From Moniliophthora roreri (Eukaryota > Basidiomycota > Agaricomycetes > Agaricales > Marasmiaceae), in NCBI GenBank assembly GCA_001466705.2, contig LATX02000234.1, forward strand, positions 1 through 64,000: a DNA stretch of 64,000 bases. The letters run 5' to 3'. Below are positions 1-9,655 of the stretch, piece by piece. The translations under genes and the position numbers were made by a program. A model generated the notes under the pieces. It ran no database searches and had not been told where the DNA came from. It saw nothing but the letters and a program-made list of their open reading frames with translations. The number at the start of each line of letters is the position of its first letter. Within the stretch, counting starts at the first letter, position 1.

Positions 1-830
1 ATTCGTGCTATTCCTTGTCACCTACTATATTATTGGCTGCTCGTCATATTACACTGTACATGTTGTATTACCTGCTACTCATTGTATTATCCCTCACCCA
101 AACTAGAGCTGTCTTCTAATTCAAGCAATTTTCATTGTTGGTGTTCCAGGTATAATGAATGAAGAATGTGGTGTTGCATGTTCAGCAGAATCTGTGTGCT
201 AATATCAGCTGCAATGTGAGGTAAGGTCTGTTGAATACAACTTTGTATCCTTATTCTTATTCCTCAACTCACAGCCCTATTTCTGGTAGAAAGACATCAG
301 ACCTGTGAGGGATAAATGTCAGTAATGTGATAGGCATTACCTGCAACATGCTGATCCCATGTAGCCAGATTATGATAGTCATAGGACAAAATGAAGAGAC
401 CAATTCCCACAACTTATGAGATCTGTAATGCATTGACTGGTAAGAATTCAACAGCCTCTTTCACTTGGACCACCACTAGATGACACTGTCAACTTTACTC
501 CCTTCCCAAACACTTTTCCTGCTTGTTTCTTAGATATGAAGCATGATATGCTTTTTGATATACATGGAAATGCAACTATACACCTGAGGACAATAGTTTG
601 ATGTCTCTACAGGAGTGTCAGAGAGTGGCATGCCTTGAATCAGCACATAACTATGTATAACCCACCTCTTGCAGTCTTGTGACTTACACACTATTTCAGC
701 CATGAATAGGAGCTCAGCAATTACCTGGAGATTNGAAAGAGTGACATGTCAAATTCCCGTGTATTCAACTCATGAATAATGTACAGAGTAATACATTTGT
801 AGTATTCCAATTCGTCAAAGGGTTCATGAT
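1..830. repeat. CpG-poor repeat-like left edge with a contig join
   Basis: No coding region could be supported here. The stretch is AT-rich and almost free of CG dinucleotides: I count only two in the first 730 bases. It resembles the right edge of the window more than the gene-rich core. A single N at 734 marks an assembly join. The open frames are short and resemble nothing I know. It is probably the decayed end of a transposon-rich region, but no element type can be named. Confidence 0.5.
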
Positions 831-1257
831 TTAATGCTTGTCACCTAGACCGACAGTGTTCTTGGCTTTGTCCATCAACGATTCCTGAAGAACCGAGAGT
901 AAATACGATGTCAACTTCAAGAGGTTGCAGAAAGCGCTACTTACATCGTTGTTGTTGGAGTTGCTGCTGAAGGTGTCACCGACCTTCTGGCTAGTGGACT
1001 TCTCGCCCTACAAGGATTGTTAGTGTTTCGATCATCTCGGCACACCAACTTTGTACTCACCTGGGGCTGGAGGGTGGAAGCAGCAGAGTCAGTGTTGCCC
1101 TTGAGCTTGTCGCCGAAGTGCTCAGTGGTGGACTTCTGAGAATCGGGCTGAGGAGAAGAGCCATTCAGACGACGGTGAAGAATGGACAGTAATAGCAACT
1201 GACCTTCAACGCAGCCCCAGCCTTGTCGGTGAAAGATTGACGACCAGTGTCAGACAT
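831..1257 (-). CDS. HSP12: Hsp9/Hsp12-type heat-shock protein
   Basis: Small hydrophilic stress protein of the Hsp9/Hsp12 family, which in yeast sits on the inner face of the plasma membrane and is strongly induced by heat, osmotic stress and starvation. Four exons (1204-1257, 1061-1147, 945-1007, 831-884) join without a frame break to an 85-residue protein, close to the usual family size. It opens MSDTGRQSFTDKAGAALK, carries the family signature QKSTTEHFGDKLKG at about residues 22-35, and ends in a DKAKN/GLGD motif. There are no cysteines and no membrane segment. All three introns are short GT-AG introns. Function is assigned from family membership; membrane stabilisation is known for yeast Hsp12, not shown here. 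Confidence 0.9.
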
Positions 1258-1501
1258 GATGAAGGTTGTAAGAGTTTGTAAGAAAGTTGCAAGTTGAGCT
1301 GTTAGTTCGATACTCTTCAGCTCTTTCGTTCAGCTCTTTATACCATTTCTCGAGTCTAAATCCGGTACAGGAGTGGCTGAAGAACAGGTGACGTAGCAAA
1401 TGACGAGGCGGGAGTATGACGCGTAGTTTGACGCGTTTTTCGTTGGCGCTGTTGACGCGTTTGATCACGCGGTCGCTGGATTGAAGATCTTGAGTTGAGG
1501 C

Positions 1502-1733
1502 TACAGTCGATCAGTATTACTCGGAAAACTCCGAACGCTAATGATGTCACTATTTCTACGCACCTGTAAGTACCATCCCTCGCCTTTTTATACATATATC
1601 CATCCCCAGACCCTACTGCCTAACCCCTAACCACCTAACCCCTAACCTACCGCTAACCCACCCCCGCTTCGCGGGCTGAAAATGGGCAGATCACGCGATC
1701 TCGGAAAAGTCCGAGTAATACTAATCGACTGTA
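1502..1733. mobile_element. Small TA-flanked inverted-repeat element (MITE candidate)
   Basis: A 232-bp segment bounded by inverted repeats at 1502-1525 and 1710-1733. The 24-base arms differ at one position. Each begins with TA followed by CAGTCGAT, which fits a Tc1/mariner- or pogo-like element with a TA target duplication. It has no coding capacity. Outside it lies a 12-bp direct repeat, GGATTGAAGATC, at 1478-1489 and 1739-1750. The element lies in the intergenic space upstream of the Hsp12 gene. Confidence 0.6.
1619..1660. repeat. Degenerate telomere-like CCCTAA cluster
   Basis: Inside the inverted-repeat element, CCTAACCCCTAACCA is followed directly by CCTAACCCCTAACCT and then by more degenerate CTAACC units. 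The motif resembles the fungal telomeric repeat but is irregular and only about 40 bases long. Confidence 0.55.
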
Positions 1734-1822
1734 CCCAGGGATTGAAGATCCATGTATCAGTTCAGGGTTGTTCAGGGACAGCACACAAGTTTTATTGGAT
1801 ACAGAAACTGTAACAGCATCGA

Positions 1823-3057
1823 TTAGATCTCGGGGTTTCCGCCGTATCTATTGGGATGTAGAGGAATATGTGTCGTTGGAGCTGCAGAATAGTACGACCA
1901 TCGAGCGTCTCGAGTAGGAGGTGGAGAGGCAGACATGGATGGTGATGGTGTCGGGGAAATACTAGGCGGAAACGTGGAGGGATCAGAAGGATTCTACTCA
2001 AGAATGACATCAGCGGAGTCTCCAATACTTTCAGCATTACTCACATAAAGTTTAGGAAGCTCTTGAGTAGAACCACGTTCTGTTCCCCTAACGGCTGGAA
2101 ACGAGGGATCAATGTCAACAAGACCAGACGGCGGTGTGTTTGTCTTCCGTCGGCGAATGAACCAGATAATGAGAATTATTGTCAGGCAGACTATTACGAG
2201 CCCGCCTATGACCCCACCAACAATCGGGCCCGCATTGCTCTTGCTTGAACCTGAACCGCCTGAAGACGCCGATGTTGAGGAACCAGGTGCTGGTGAGGTG
2301 GCTGGAGCGCCCGAAGACGTGAAAGTTGGCGGCGGAGTACCCGTAGATTCCGGTGCATTGGCTAAAGACTGAGCAAGAGCAGGATTAAAAGTATCATTCG
2401 CCTGGCCATTGTTGTCAGTATACGGCGTACAAAACCAGTTTCATGGATACTTACAAGAATATCTAAGTATGCGTAGGGTGGTATTCTCGTCCCGGATGGA
2501 ATATTGAAGGGGAACCTAAACGAGTTCAGTTGGCGCCGGATAATCGGGCTGTTCGAAGCGATACACTCACGAAGACGAGATCCTGGTAGTGCAGTTTTCA
2601 GCAAAGGTAGACCATCTTAACCACGACCTTGCCTGACAAGCAGCGCAGGCGCTCAACAGTGAATAAAAGACTGTATTGCAGCGACACAGGTCATCCTCTC
2701 CAAGTCCGATTCCACGGTAGGCATTATTTGCTGGTAAAGGTGGTACGATGAACGCTAATATCGAGCTAGAGTGAGTCGGAAGGCCGAGGGATCCTAGGGA
2801 CACAACAACTCACCCCCTCCGCGACACTGTCCAGCGAGGGCACTTGCCATTTCGCAAGGAGATTGATGGAGTGAGTTGAAGCTCTACCAGGAAGAAGACA
2901 TAGGTCAGTGACTTTATCAGTACTGCAAGGTCATATCATTCACCCAATCAAAACCCGTCGTCGGATCGCATGTTGCTTCCTGACTTTGTGCGCCCACGAG
3001 CGCCCCAAGTCCCAGTCTGAAAAGCACCCACTTCATCGATACAGCTACGAATCCCAT
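1823..3057 (-). CDS. Secreted-type cysteine-rich single-pass membrane protein
   Basis: Six exons (2944-3057, 2814-2883, 2571-2754, 2455-2515, 2045-2401, 1823-1993) give a protein of 318 residues. A signal peptide of about 24 residues (core VLFRLGLGALVGA) is followed by a Cys-rich ectodomain with FDWSFNSLHQSPCEMA at about 36-51, then CRCNTVFYSLLSACAACQ and a WSTF...NC motif. A Ser/Thr/Gly/Pro-rich stalk leads to a GPIVGGVIGGL-type membrane helix, a basic IRRRK stop-transfer and a cytosolic tail. This layout recurs in many basidiomycete proteins, but I know no function. A second Met at residue 8 (base 3036) is an alternative start. A paralogue lies at about 42857-44363. A receptor or wall-sensing role is only inference. 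Confidence 0.82.
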
Positions 3058-3991
3058 GGATGTCAGGAAGCAAGACTTGTCGAGGGCATGATGAAAACGC
3101 TACTTTTCGCACACCGAGCAGTCATATGCAGTGCTATCACCCTAAATTGAGCTTCCATAACCTCCGTCTGGTATCGGAAGCCCGAAAGATCTGGCATGTC
3201 ACGGCATTTGAGCATTCCATCATTCAACAGCAAAAGACAGTACTCGCTATAGTATGGCTGTGGTGAACATTGGCGCTCGGCGTTTTGTTGGTTCCTCCGT
3301 GAAGTGATCATGAGAGCACTAGGAACCATGCACAAACTTCAGCTTCAGCATGGGAGCGCGGGGAACGTGGAATACAAATTTTCCGACGTCTTGCTGCGAC
3401 ATCCCAGGAGTGTCCGCAAAACCTCTACAAGAATCATCCTTTTGCGACAGGCAATTCCGTTGAAAGATGTTGGAAGGAGCAGTCCGAAAAGGCGCATGGT
3501 GCTAAAGGAATCAATTTTATCTTCATTGATTGATAAGTCCGAGTCTGAGGCTTCTCATGATCCAGATGGAATGAGGGACATCGGGTCTGCAGGTCGGATT
3601 ATGCTCTGGAAGATCCAACCGTGTGCGAAAACTATGTGCTGCAGGTCGGCAAGGTTGAAGCCAGGGAGGTTAAAGGTTAAGGTAAAAGTTGGCGTGGGAA
3701 TAATTCTGAATGCAGACGGGGACTGGCCCAGGCGTCAACTAGTTCAAGTGGGTCGGCGTAAACCGCCGACATGTACGAGTTCGGCCTTCCAGGAGATTCT
3801 AAAGACTCAAAGAGTAGACATCTGCCACCACGGCTAGAGATACTCGACCCGCAAGGTGCCATTTTTCACCTTCAAATTTGGCCAGCTTCTTGCAGCCCGG
3901 AATAGGAGGAGTCCATGTCCCTTATCTCGCCTACTCGTCGCCCAGCCTTCGGCTAGCTCCTCGCAGCCAAAAACCACGCAGCCAATGTACT
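3058..3991. other. Intergenic, no supported gene
   Basis: A 177-codon open frame on the plus strand (3304-3837) and a shorter one on the minus strand exist. Neither shows a recognisable motif, signal peptide or believable splice neighbours. I see no convincing gene here. Confidence 0.5.
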
Positions 3992-4069
3992 ACACCACCA
4001 ACCCCGCACTTTACATCAGCTGTACGTGCTGAAATTTATCCCAGCTGTACACCAGCTGTACGCCAGCAG
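3992..4069. repeat. Left arm of a perfect 78-bp inverted repeat
   Basis: The 78 bases 3992-4069 are the exact reverse complement of 4298-4375, with a 228-bp spacer. The arms contain repeated CAGCTGTAC words. Perfect identity suggests a recent origin or ongoing gene conversion. No coding sequence lies in the spacer. Confidence 0.85.
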
Positions 4070-4297
4070 TAAATTCGCACGTGACTGGACCCTGAAGGAA
4101 AAATGCTACAACCCGAAGTTGGCATCCCAGGCCCTCTCCAGTGTCAAATTCAGCATCAAGTGGTGGATTTCACTTCCAGAATGGTAGCTTAGAAGTATAA
4201 GAAGGGGGAAACCTCAGCGGAAGGACAAGTTAAGTTTATTTGTTTTGGTGTGCATACCCGGCGCAGTAGTATGTACATGTGACGTACAGTTGCCATG

Positions 4298-4375
4298 CTG
4301 CTGGCGTACAGCTGGTGTACAGCTGGGATAAATTTCAGCACGTACAGCTGATGTAAAGTGCGGGGTTGGTGGTGT
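4298..4375. repeat. Right arm of a perfect 78-bp inverted repeat
   Basis: Exact reverse complement of 3992-4069. Together the arms could form a cruciform, or an RNA hairpin with a 78-bp stem if transcribed. No target duplication is obvious around the pair, so classification as a foldback element remains tentative. Confidence 0.85.
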
Positions 4376-4654
4376 ACGTGGAAGGTCCCCAATGCCCATC
4401 TGCTGCACGATCTTTTACATTGGTGAAAATTTAAGAGGCTGTGCAAATGCACGAAATTTGGCGGGAGATTCCCCATCTGTTGCAAGGGTAAAAGACGATT
4501 TCTCCATTTCATTCCGAACTCGTAAGTTGACGTGTTTCATGCAGTGAGTACCTTAGCAACCTTTCATCAGCACAAAATAACCCACTGTTGAATTAAATTC
4601 TTACCACGAAAAATGAGGATTTTTGACGCTATAAAGATTTACAATTCCTGCGGA

Positions 4655-5155
4655 CATACAGACGTAAGAACTGTTTACCACCACTCCCAACTTCCCGCGT
4701 GTACTTCCCAAACGGTGTATTCCTAGCCACCATACCATTCAACAACGTCCTGACAGGCTGCTCGACCGTAATACCAATAGTCGTCTGGTACTTCAGGTAG
4801 CTCTGGATACCCGCGTTCGTCTTGTACTGGGTCAGAGGTATATTCTTCTCCTAGTTCAATATGCCGCTGATCTCGAAGAGACTGCGATGCTCGTTAACGA
4901 ACGTCGCAAGGTCCATAAAGTATCCAACGGGCTGAGTGAACTAGTTGTTATACTCCCCGAGACGCCTCATGAGATCAATCAAGATGGTCACAAAATGCTG
5001 GACTTCCAAGAAGTGATCCTTCTCAAGCGGGGGTGCTTGTCGGAGGGCCCCCACTAACGGGTTATTACTAGCAATACTATCAACAGTGACGTCGACCTAC
5101 CTGAATCTGGGCTGGAGTCTGTTCAGCGGCGGGTGTGTAACTGGATCTGGTCTAT
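4655..5155 (-). pseudogene. Broken protein fragment with two TAG stops
   Basis: Reading the minus strand from about 5060 gives a long protein-like frame containing FLEVQHFVTILIDLMRRLG, then GYFMDLATFVNEHRSLFEI, then TPFGKYTREVGSGGKQFL. It is interrupted by two TAG codons, each after AAC (near 4945 and 4854). Both could come from CAG by a single C-to-T change. A possible upstream exon ends near 5105, with a GTAGGT donor and a TTGCTAG acceptor about 30 bases on. I do not recognise the parent family. The stops, the lack of a start and the surrounding repeats argue for a decayed gene copy. Confidence 0.55.
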
Positions 5156-5241
5156 ACGAAAGGTCAGTTTGGGAACAACTTCACCGGAACTTTATGATGA
5201 ACCGAAGGTTTGAATCGGGTCGTTAGGCGGTGAACGGTTCA

Positions 5242-5727
5242 CAGAAAGCATTTATAATAGTCCATAACCTCTGCTGAGTAACTGAACAGGCAACTTCATT
5301 CAAAAAAATTCGCGTTAATCGGAACCATAACTAGCTCTAGCTTGACAATGTGAACGGTGCTAAAACGATAATGTTATTGACATTCAGATTTCACGAAATT
5401 GACAAGAGAGGGAAATAGAACGTTCGTGAGTGGAGCAAGGAACGGTGTGTTGAACGGCCTCCGAACCATAACTTTGCGTAGTTTCAGAAAGCATTTATAA
5501 TAGTCCATAACCTCTGCTGAGTAACTGAACAGGCAACTTCATTCAAAAAAATTCGCGTTAATCGGAACCATAACTAGCTCTAGCTTGACAATGTGAACGG
5601 TGCTAAAACGATAATGTTATTGACATTCAGATTTCACGAAATTGACAAGAGAGGGAAATAGAACGTTCGTGAGTGGAGCAAGGAACGGTGTGTTGAACGG
5701 CCTCCGAACCATAACTTTGCGTAGTTT
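5242..5727. repeat. Perfect 243-bp tandem duplication
   Basis: 5242-5484 is followed without a gap by an apparently identical copy at 5485-5727. The unit includes sequence similar to the region just upstream of OTU1 (6421-6560), so each copy carries part of a degenerate OTU1 promoter. The lack of differences means either a very recent duplication or an assembly error. Confidence 0.85.
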
Positions 5728-5910
5728 CTAAGTTTCTGTATTTCGGAATACGAAGCCTGTGCAAGAATGGAGACAAGTAGAAGCATAGAAAAGGACGAAA
5801 GGCACCTCGAGGTTGAGCTTCCCGACTCAAACAGGAGATTCCTCAAACATCTTGTCCACTATGGTTCCGGTAAAGTCTAAGGGTGTAGGTACTACGGTAA
5901 CCGGCGGGAC
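5620..5910 (+). pseudogene. Degenerate copy of the OTU1 promoter and start
   Basis: From the word ACATTCAGATTTCACGA onward, this stretch parallels 6421-6760: the same order of short blocks (GAGGGAAATAGAAC, TTGAACGGCC) leads to an ATG at 5861 followed by codons for MVPVKSKGVG. The matching OTU1 start at 6702 reads MAPVRLRHPKGVA. Similarity is lost within about 50 bases after the ATG, so this is a truncated 5-prime duplicate, not a gene. Confidence 0.6.
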
Positions 5911-6323
5911 CTGGGCGGGACTAGGGCAGCTAGTGACCCCAGGCCTGTTGCGGTCTTGCGTTTTCCGAGGTCCTGTTTGATCCTTTCCCAGCTTTGCAAT
6001 AGTATGCATAATTGAACACATGTGATTTGGAATGAGCTCGCAGTTTGCTCGCGGACCTTAGCTTCATAGTTGGCATGATCAGTATCAAGATCTTAGTACT
6101 TAGCAAAGTAAACAGATATATGTCGAAGGACAGACGCACCATTCGCCATCATCGATGCAAGAACAAGAGGCCTAAAGATCCTCCTCACCAGCGCCGCCCA
6201 ATAGCTGACTCGAGGGCATACTAGTGTTGATCCATCTTATGCAGATGCCTTTGAGTAACTCGAGTACTAAAGTCTTCATACCAGTACGGTGAGTGTTTCA
6301 GCGTTGGGGCACTTGGACTGACA

Positions 6324-6325
6324 TT

Positions 6326-6390
<65 letters not shown>
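6324..6390. repeat. Poly(T)/poly(A) palindrome
   Basis: Eight T, one C and 23 T run directly into 35 A, ending at 6390. The tract sits just left of the OTU1 promoter block that is duplicated at 5.4-5.9 kb. It could be a head-to-head junction of two A-tailed retroposed pieces, or a low-complexity assembly junction. Confidence 0.8.
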
Positions 6391-6391
<1 letters not shown>

Positions 6392-6701
6392 AGTACAAGG
6401 CGATGTCGAAACTATTGTTGACATTCAGATTTCACGAGATTGGCAACTGCGGTCGACGAGGGAAATAGAACCCCATGTGAGCAGTCCATTTTTGCAATCT
6501 GATTGAGGCTGACTTCGCAGTGGACCAAGAACGGTCAGTTGAACGGCCTTCAACCAATGAATTTGCGTCGTTACTAGGTTTCCGCAGTTCCATTGCGGAG
6601 CTTGTGAAGGATTGAAGCCTGAAGGCGAGTTAGGCGTGGGAAGGGACCCTTGAAGTTCGAGCTGGGGCTCGGGCTCAGACAAGAAAATCTTCTCGTCCGC
6701 C

Positions 6702-8048
6702 ATGGCCCCAGTACGACTTCGTCACCCCAAGGGTGTAGCGACTATCCAAATTTCTTTCGAAGACGCCGGAGTAACCGTCCAAGATCTTCAGCAAGAAATC
6801 TACGCGGCAACTGATATTCTCCCTTCCCGACAGCTCCGTATGTAATCCATCATCCTCACTGTCCGCAAGCCACCGACTTGACGAGGACATATTGAATAGT
6901 CAAGACGGGATATCCTCCTCGAAGTTTGACTTTAATACCGGAGTTGCCTTTATCGAGTTTGGGACTGAAGCAAGGAGACCAATTAATCGTTGCAGAAGAC
7001 ACATCGTCTGATCCGGCGTCCAAAGTACCCGCGTCAGCAAGCGCTCGGTCAACGACTGCAGCTATTCCCTCAAGTTCAGTACCTGCGAGCGCTCCCCCAC
7101 ATAGCAAAGTATCATCTCAGAAGGTGTTAAGCGGTCCAGAGCATGTAGAGACAGACGATGGAGGGTTCTTGGTTCATCGGGTGCGTGGATGACATCCTGA
7201 TATATTGTATTGGTATCGATAAGAACCTCTTCAATCGCAGGTTGTTCCCGACGACAACTCTTGCTTGTTTTCCTCTGTTGCTCTGATATTTGAGCAGGGA
7301 ATATCGAAAGCTTCCAAATTGCGGCAAGGTAACTTATCGATCCGACGCCTCCGAACACCTCCAATAATACCTTGCAGTGGTAGCAGATTCAATCCGGAAA
7401 GATCCAGAAACATACAATGAAGCTATACTTGGGTGAGTTACTCTCTACATTTCCTAAATCTTTGCCTTATGTTGTGTACAGAATGCCTCCATCGAAATAT
7501 ATCGTCACAATTCAGAAGCCTTCAACCTGGGGCGGGGCCATCGAGCTAACCATCCTCGCAGCGCACTATAGAACGGAAATATGTTCGATCGACGTTGAGA
7601 CAGGTCGAATAGACCATTTCGCCCCCGGTACAGATGCAGCTGATATGCGGTGTATCGTGATATATTCCGGAATACATTACGACGCTGCAACATTGGCACC
7701 ATCCGCCGATGCTCCTGCAGAATGGCATCAGACCGTTTTCCCCGTGGTATGAACACCACAAACCTGAATACCGCCTTGCTGATGCGATTGTGCTAGAAAT
7801 CGCTTTCGGACGATTCTGATGGAATCCTGGTGGCTGGGAAGAAGCTTGCAGATCGATTAAGGGCAAAGAAGGCGTATACGAATACCGCAACCTTTGATTT
7901 GAAGTGTGAGGTGAGAGTTCAATACTATACTTCAGGAATCCGGTTTGCTGAAAAATCATTCTAGCAATGTGGACAGGGTTTGAAGGGGGAGAAGGAGGCG
8001 CGAGCACATGCGGAACAAACTGGACATGTACGGTTCGGAGAATATTAG
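6702..8048 (+). CDS. OTU1: OTU1/YOD1-type deubiquitinase
   Basis: Ubiquitin thioesterase of the OTU1 (YOD1) family, a Cdc48/p97 partner that trims ubiquitin chains in ER-associated degradation. Seven exons join in frame to 340 residues. A ubiquitin-like (UBX-L) region occupies about 1-90 (MAPVRLRHPKG, then TLIPELPLSSLGLKQGDQLI). A low-complexity linker follows. The OTU core starts near GGFLVHRVVPDDNSCLF, where the Cys of DDNSC is the expected nucleophile, and continues with STWGGAIEL and YSGIHYDA, whose His is the expected catalytic base. A C-terminal C2H2 zinc finger (CEQCGQGL...HAEQTGH) matches the family. It converges with the AP endonuclease gene, 37 bp away. A broken copy of its 5-prime end lies at 5.4-5.9 kb. 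Confidence 0.95.
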
Positions 8049-8085
8049 AGCAGTATCTGATTGTGGAAGACGATGATGTATAATG

Positions 8086-9422
8086 TTACAATGGTCCTTC
8101 GTACTCCATGGCTAACGGGCAATGGTCAGAAGCCCCGTAGATCTCACTTCGAATCTCGCACTGAAAAGGAGCGCTTAGCACGTGCTGGCTTTTTAAGGTT
8201 GATTGTACGCACCATTTTGACCTTTTCCACCACGCGTTTGCTCAAGACAACTAAAAATTAAAATCTTGGATGATCGAATGGTAGGAAGGTTTCTGTGACT
8301 TACACATGTCTAACCTCCAGCCTAGGCCCTTCATCCGGCAATTGAAACGGTACGAGAAATAGGTAAAATGCTTTGTGGTGGGATGAAGCATTCGCCAGAC
8401 GTCAACAAACTGCTCGGGGGATGACTGAGGTTCCTCAGGAGGCTGAAGAATATTCTTGAAAGCGGTAGTTTCCGCTTCGGTGTATCCCGGCGTTTTGTTC
8501 CAGTTCTTCTTTGCATTAGAAAGATCTGGCTCATACAGTATTAAAAAATCAGCCAAAGAACCGCAATAGTCCGCGCAGAAAATACCTATTTCTGTTGGTG
8601 CAACATTTAGATCTCCTGTCCATATTACAGGCTTCTTCTTGTCTAATTCGCGGATGTATGTGGTGAAATGTTCATTCCATTCATTCTTCACGTCGAGGGT
8701 CTGAACATTGGCATGACTGTCAGTATGAGACTAATAACGACTTTGCAAGAATGTCACCTTAAGATCTGAACCTGCATTTGGAACATACGTAGCAATAAAG
8801 TAATGATTTTCAAACTCGAGAGTGATGATTCGACCCTTGACGATGGAAGGGTTGGGATGGCCGGGAAGGGTTTTGTCTACTGACAATGGTTCATACTTTG
8901 ATAACACAGCAGTACCGGCTAGTAGTTGATGTTCCATTAGGTATTTCAAAGGGTGAAAGTGGCACTTACAATAGCCCTTTTTCTCTGCTATAGACCAATA
9001 ACGATGCGGAAAGCGACTTGATAACGAAGGGTCAACTGGCTCATTATTCATCTTTGTTTCGGTGAGCACCAGGATATCTGGATCCTCTGCTTCAACGTAG
9101 AATTTGAATCCCTATACGCGATCAATAAGCCCATTAAAAACAGGTAAACAGGCGTGCAGCAAACCTTCTTTTGGCTTGTAGCCAGACCGCACACATTCCA
9201 ACACGCGAAGCGAAGCGTCCCAGGGTTACGTGAAGGGAAGATAATATTTACAGGGAGTACTTTGTTGGTCGGCTGCGCGTCTTCTGCACCTGCACTTGTT
9301 GTGGAGGCCTCAGCATCAAGTTTTGCTTTCTTTGTCGACTTTGTTGGCTTCGCTGCAGGTGCACCCTCGTCTTCAGTGTCTGAGGCTTTTCGCTTGGATG
9401 AAGAGGCGCGTCTTGGAGGCAT
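8086..9422 (-). CDS. Exonuclease III-family AP endonuclease (APE1-like)
   Basis: DNA-(apurinic/apyrimidinic) endonuclease of the EEP superfamily, acting in base-excision repair. The start at 9422 gives MPPRRASSSKRKAS and a Lys/Ser-rich N-terminal tail that could serve as a nuclear localisation signal. Seven or so exons follow. Family motifs appear in order: RFACWNVCGL, ILVLTETKM (metal-binding Glu), GTAVLSKYEP, IATYVPNAGSDL, WTGDLNVAPTEIDL (catalytic Asp and Asn), GLGWRLDMFVLSKRVVEKV, and CEIRSEIYGASDHCPLA (catalytic His). It ends soon after the last motif and shows no GRF zinc finger, so it is closer to the APE1/ExoIII type than to APN2. It is divergent from the DUF7918 gene across 233 bp. 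Confidence 0.93.
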
Positions 9423-9655
9423 GGACCACAAGGGCTTTGACGACAAGGTCGAAGAGGCAATGAATTAGCTCAGGCCTCAGGGCGGGTCCGCCATTGTCCT
9501 CACGTGGAAATTCAACATGCCAGGCGTCTAAATGCCGGCCGGCAGTTCACCCTTAAAACTTTTCTTCGACCAGGCCTATTATTCGTGCTACTCATTCTTT
9601 TCGACCCGCTCTGGTAGCTTTTGTGGATAAATAACTTTCATAAACCTCGCATGAT

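Noticed and set aside
1619..1660. True telomere end
   Set aside because: Only about 40 bases, irregular units, and flanked by genes on both sides.
2848..2850. ATG in the middle of the first membrane protein as its start
   Set aside because: It lies inside the conserved SPCEMA motif; an upstream exon supplies a signal peptide in frame.
3304..3837. 177-codon plus-strand open frame
   Set aside because: No domain, no splice partners, composition without protein-like patterning, and it lies in a decayed patch.
9423..9446. Earlier start for the AP endonuclease
   Set aside because: The upstream extension has no ATG; the first ATG in frame is at 9422.
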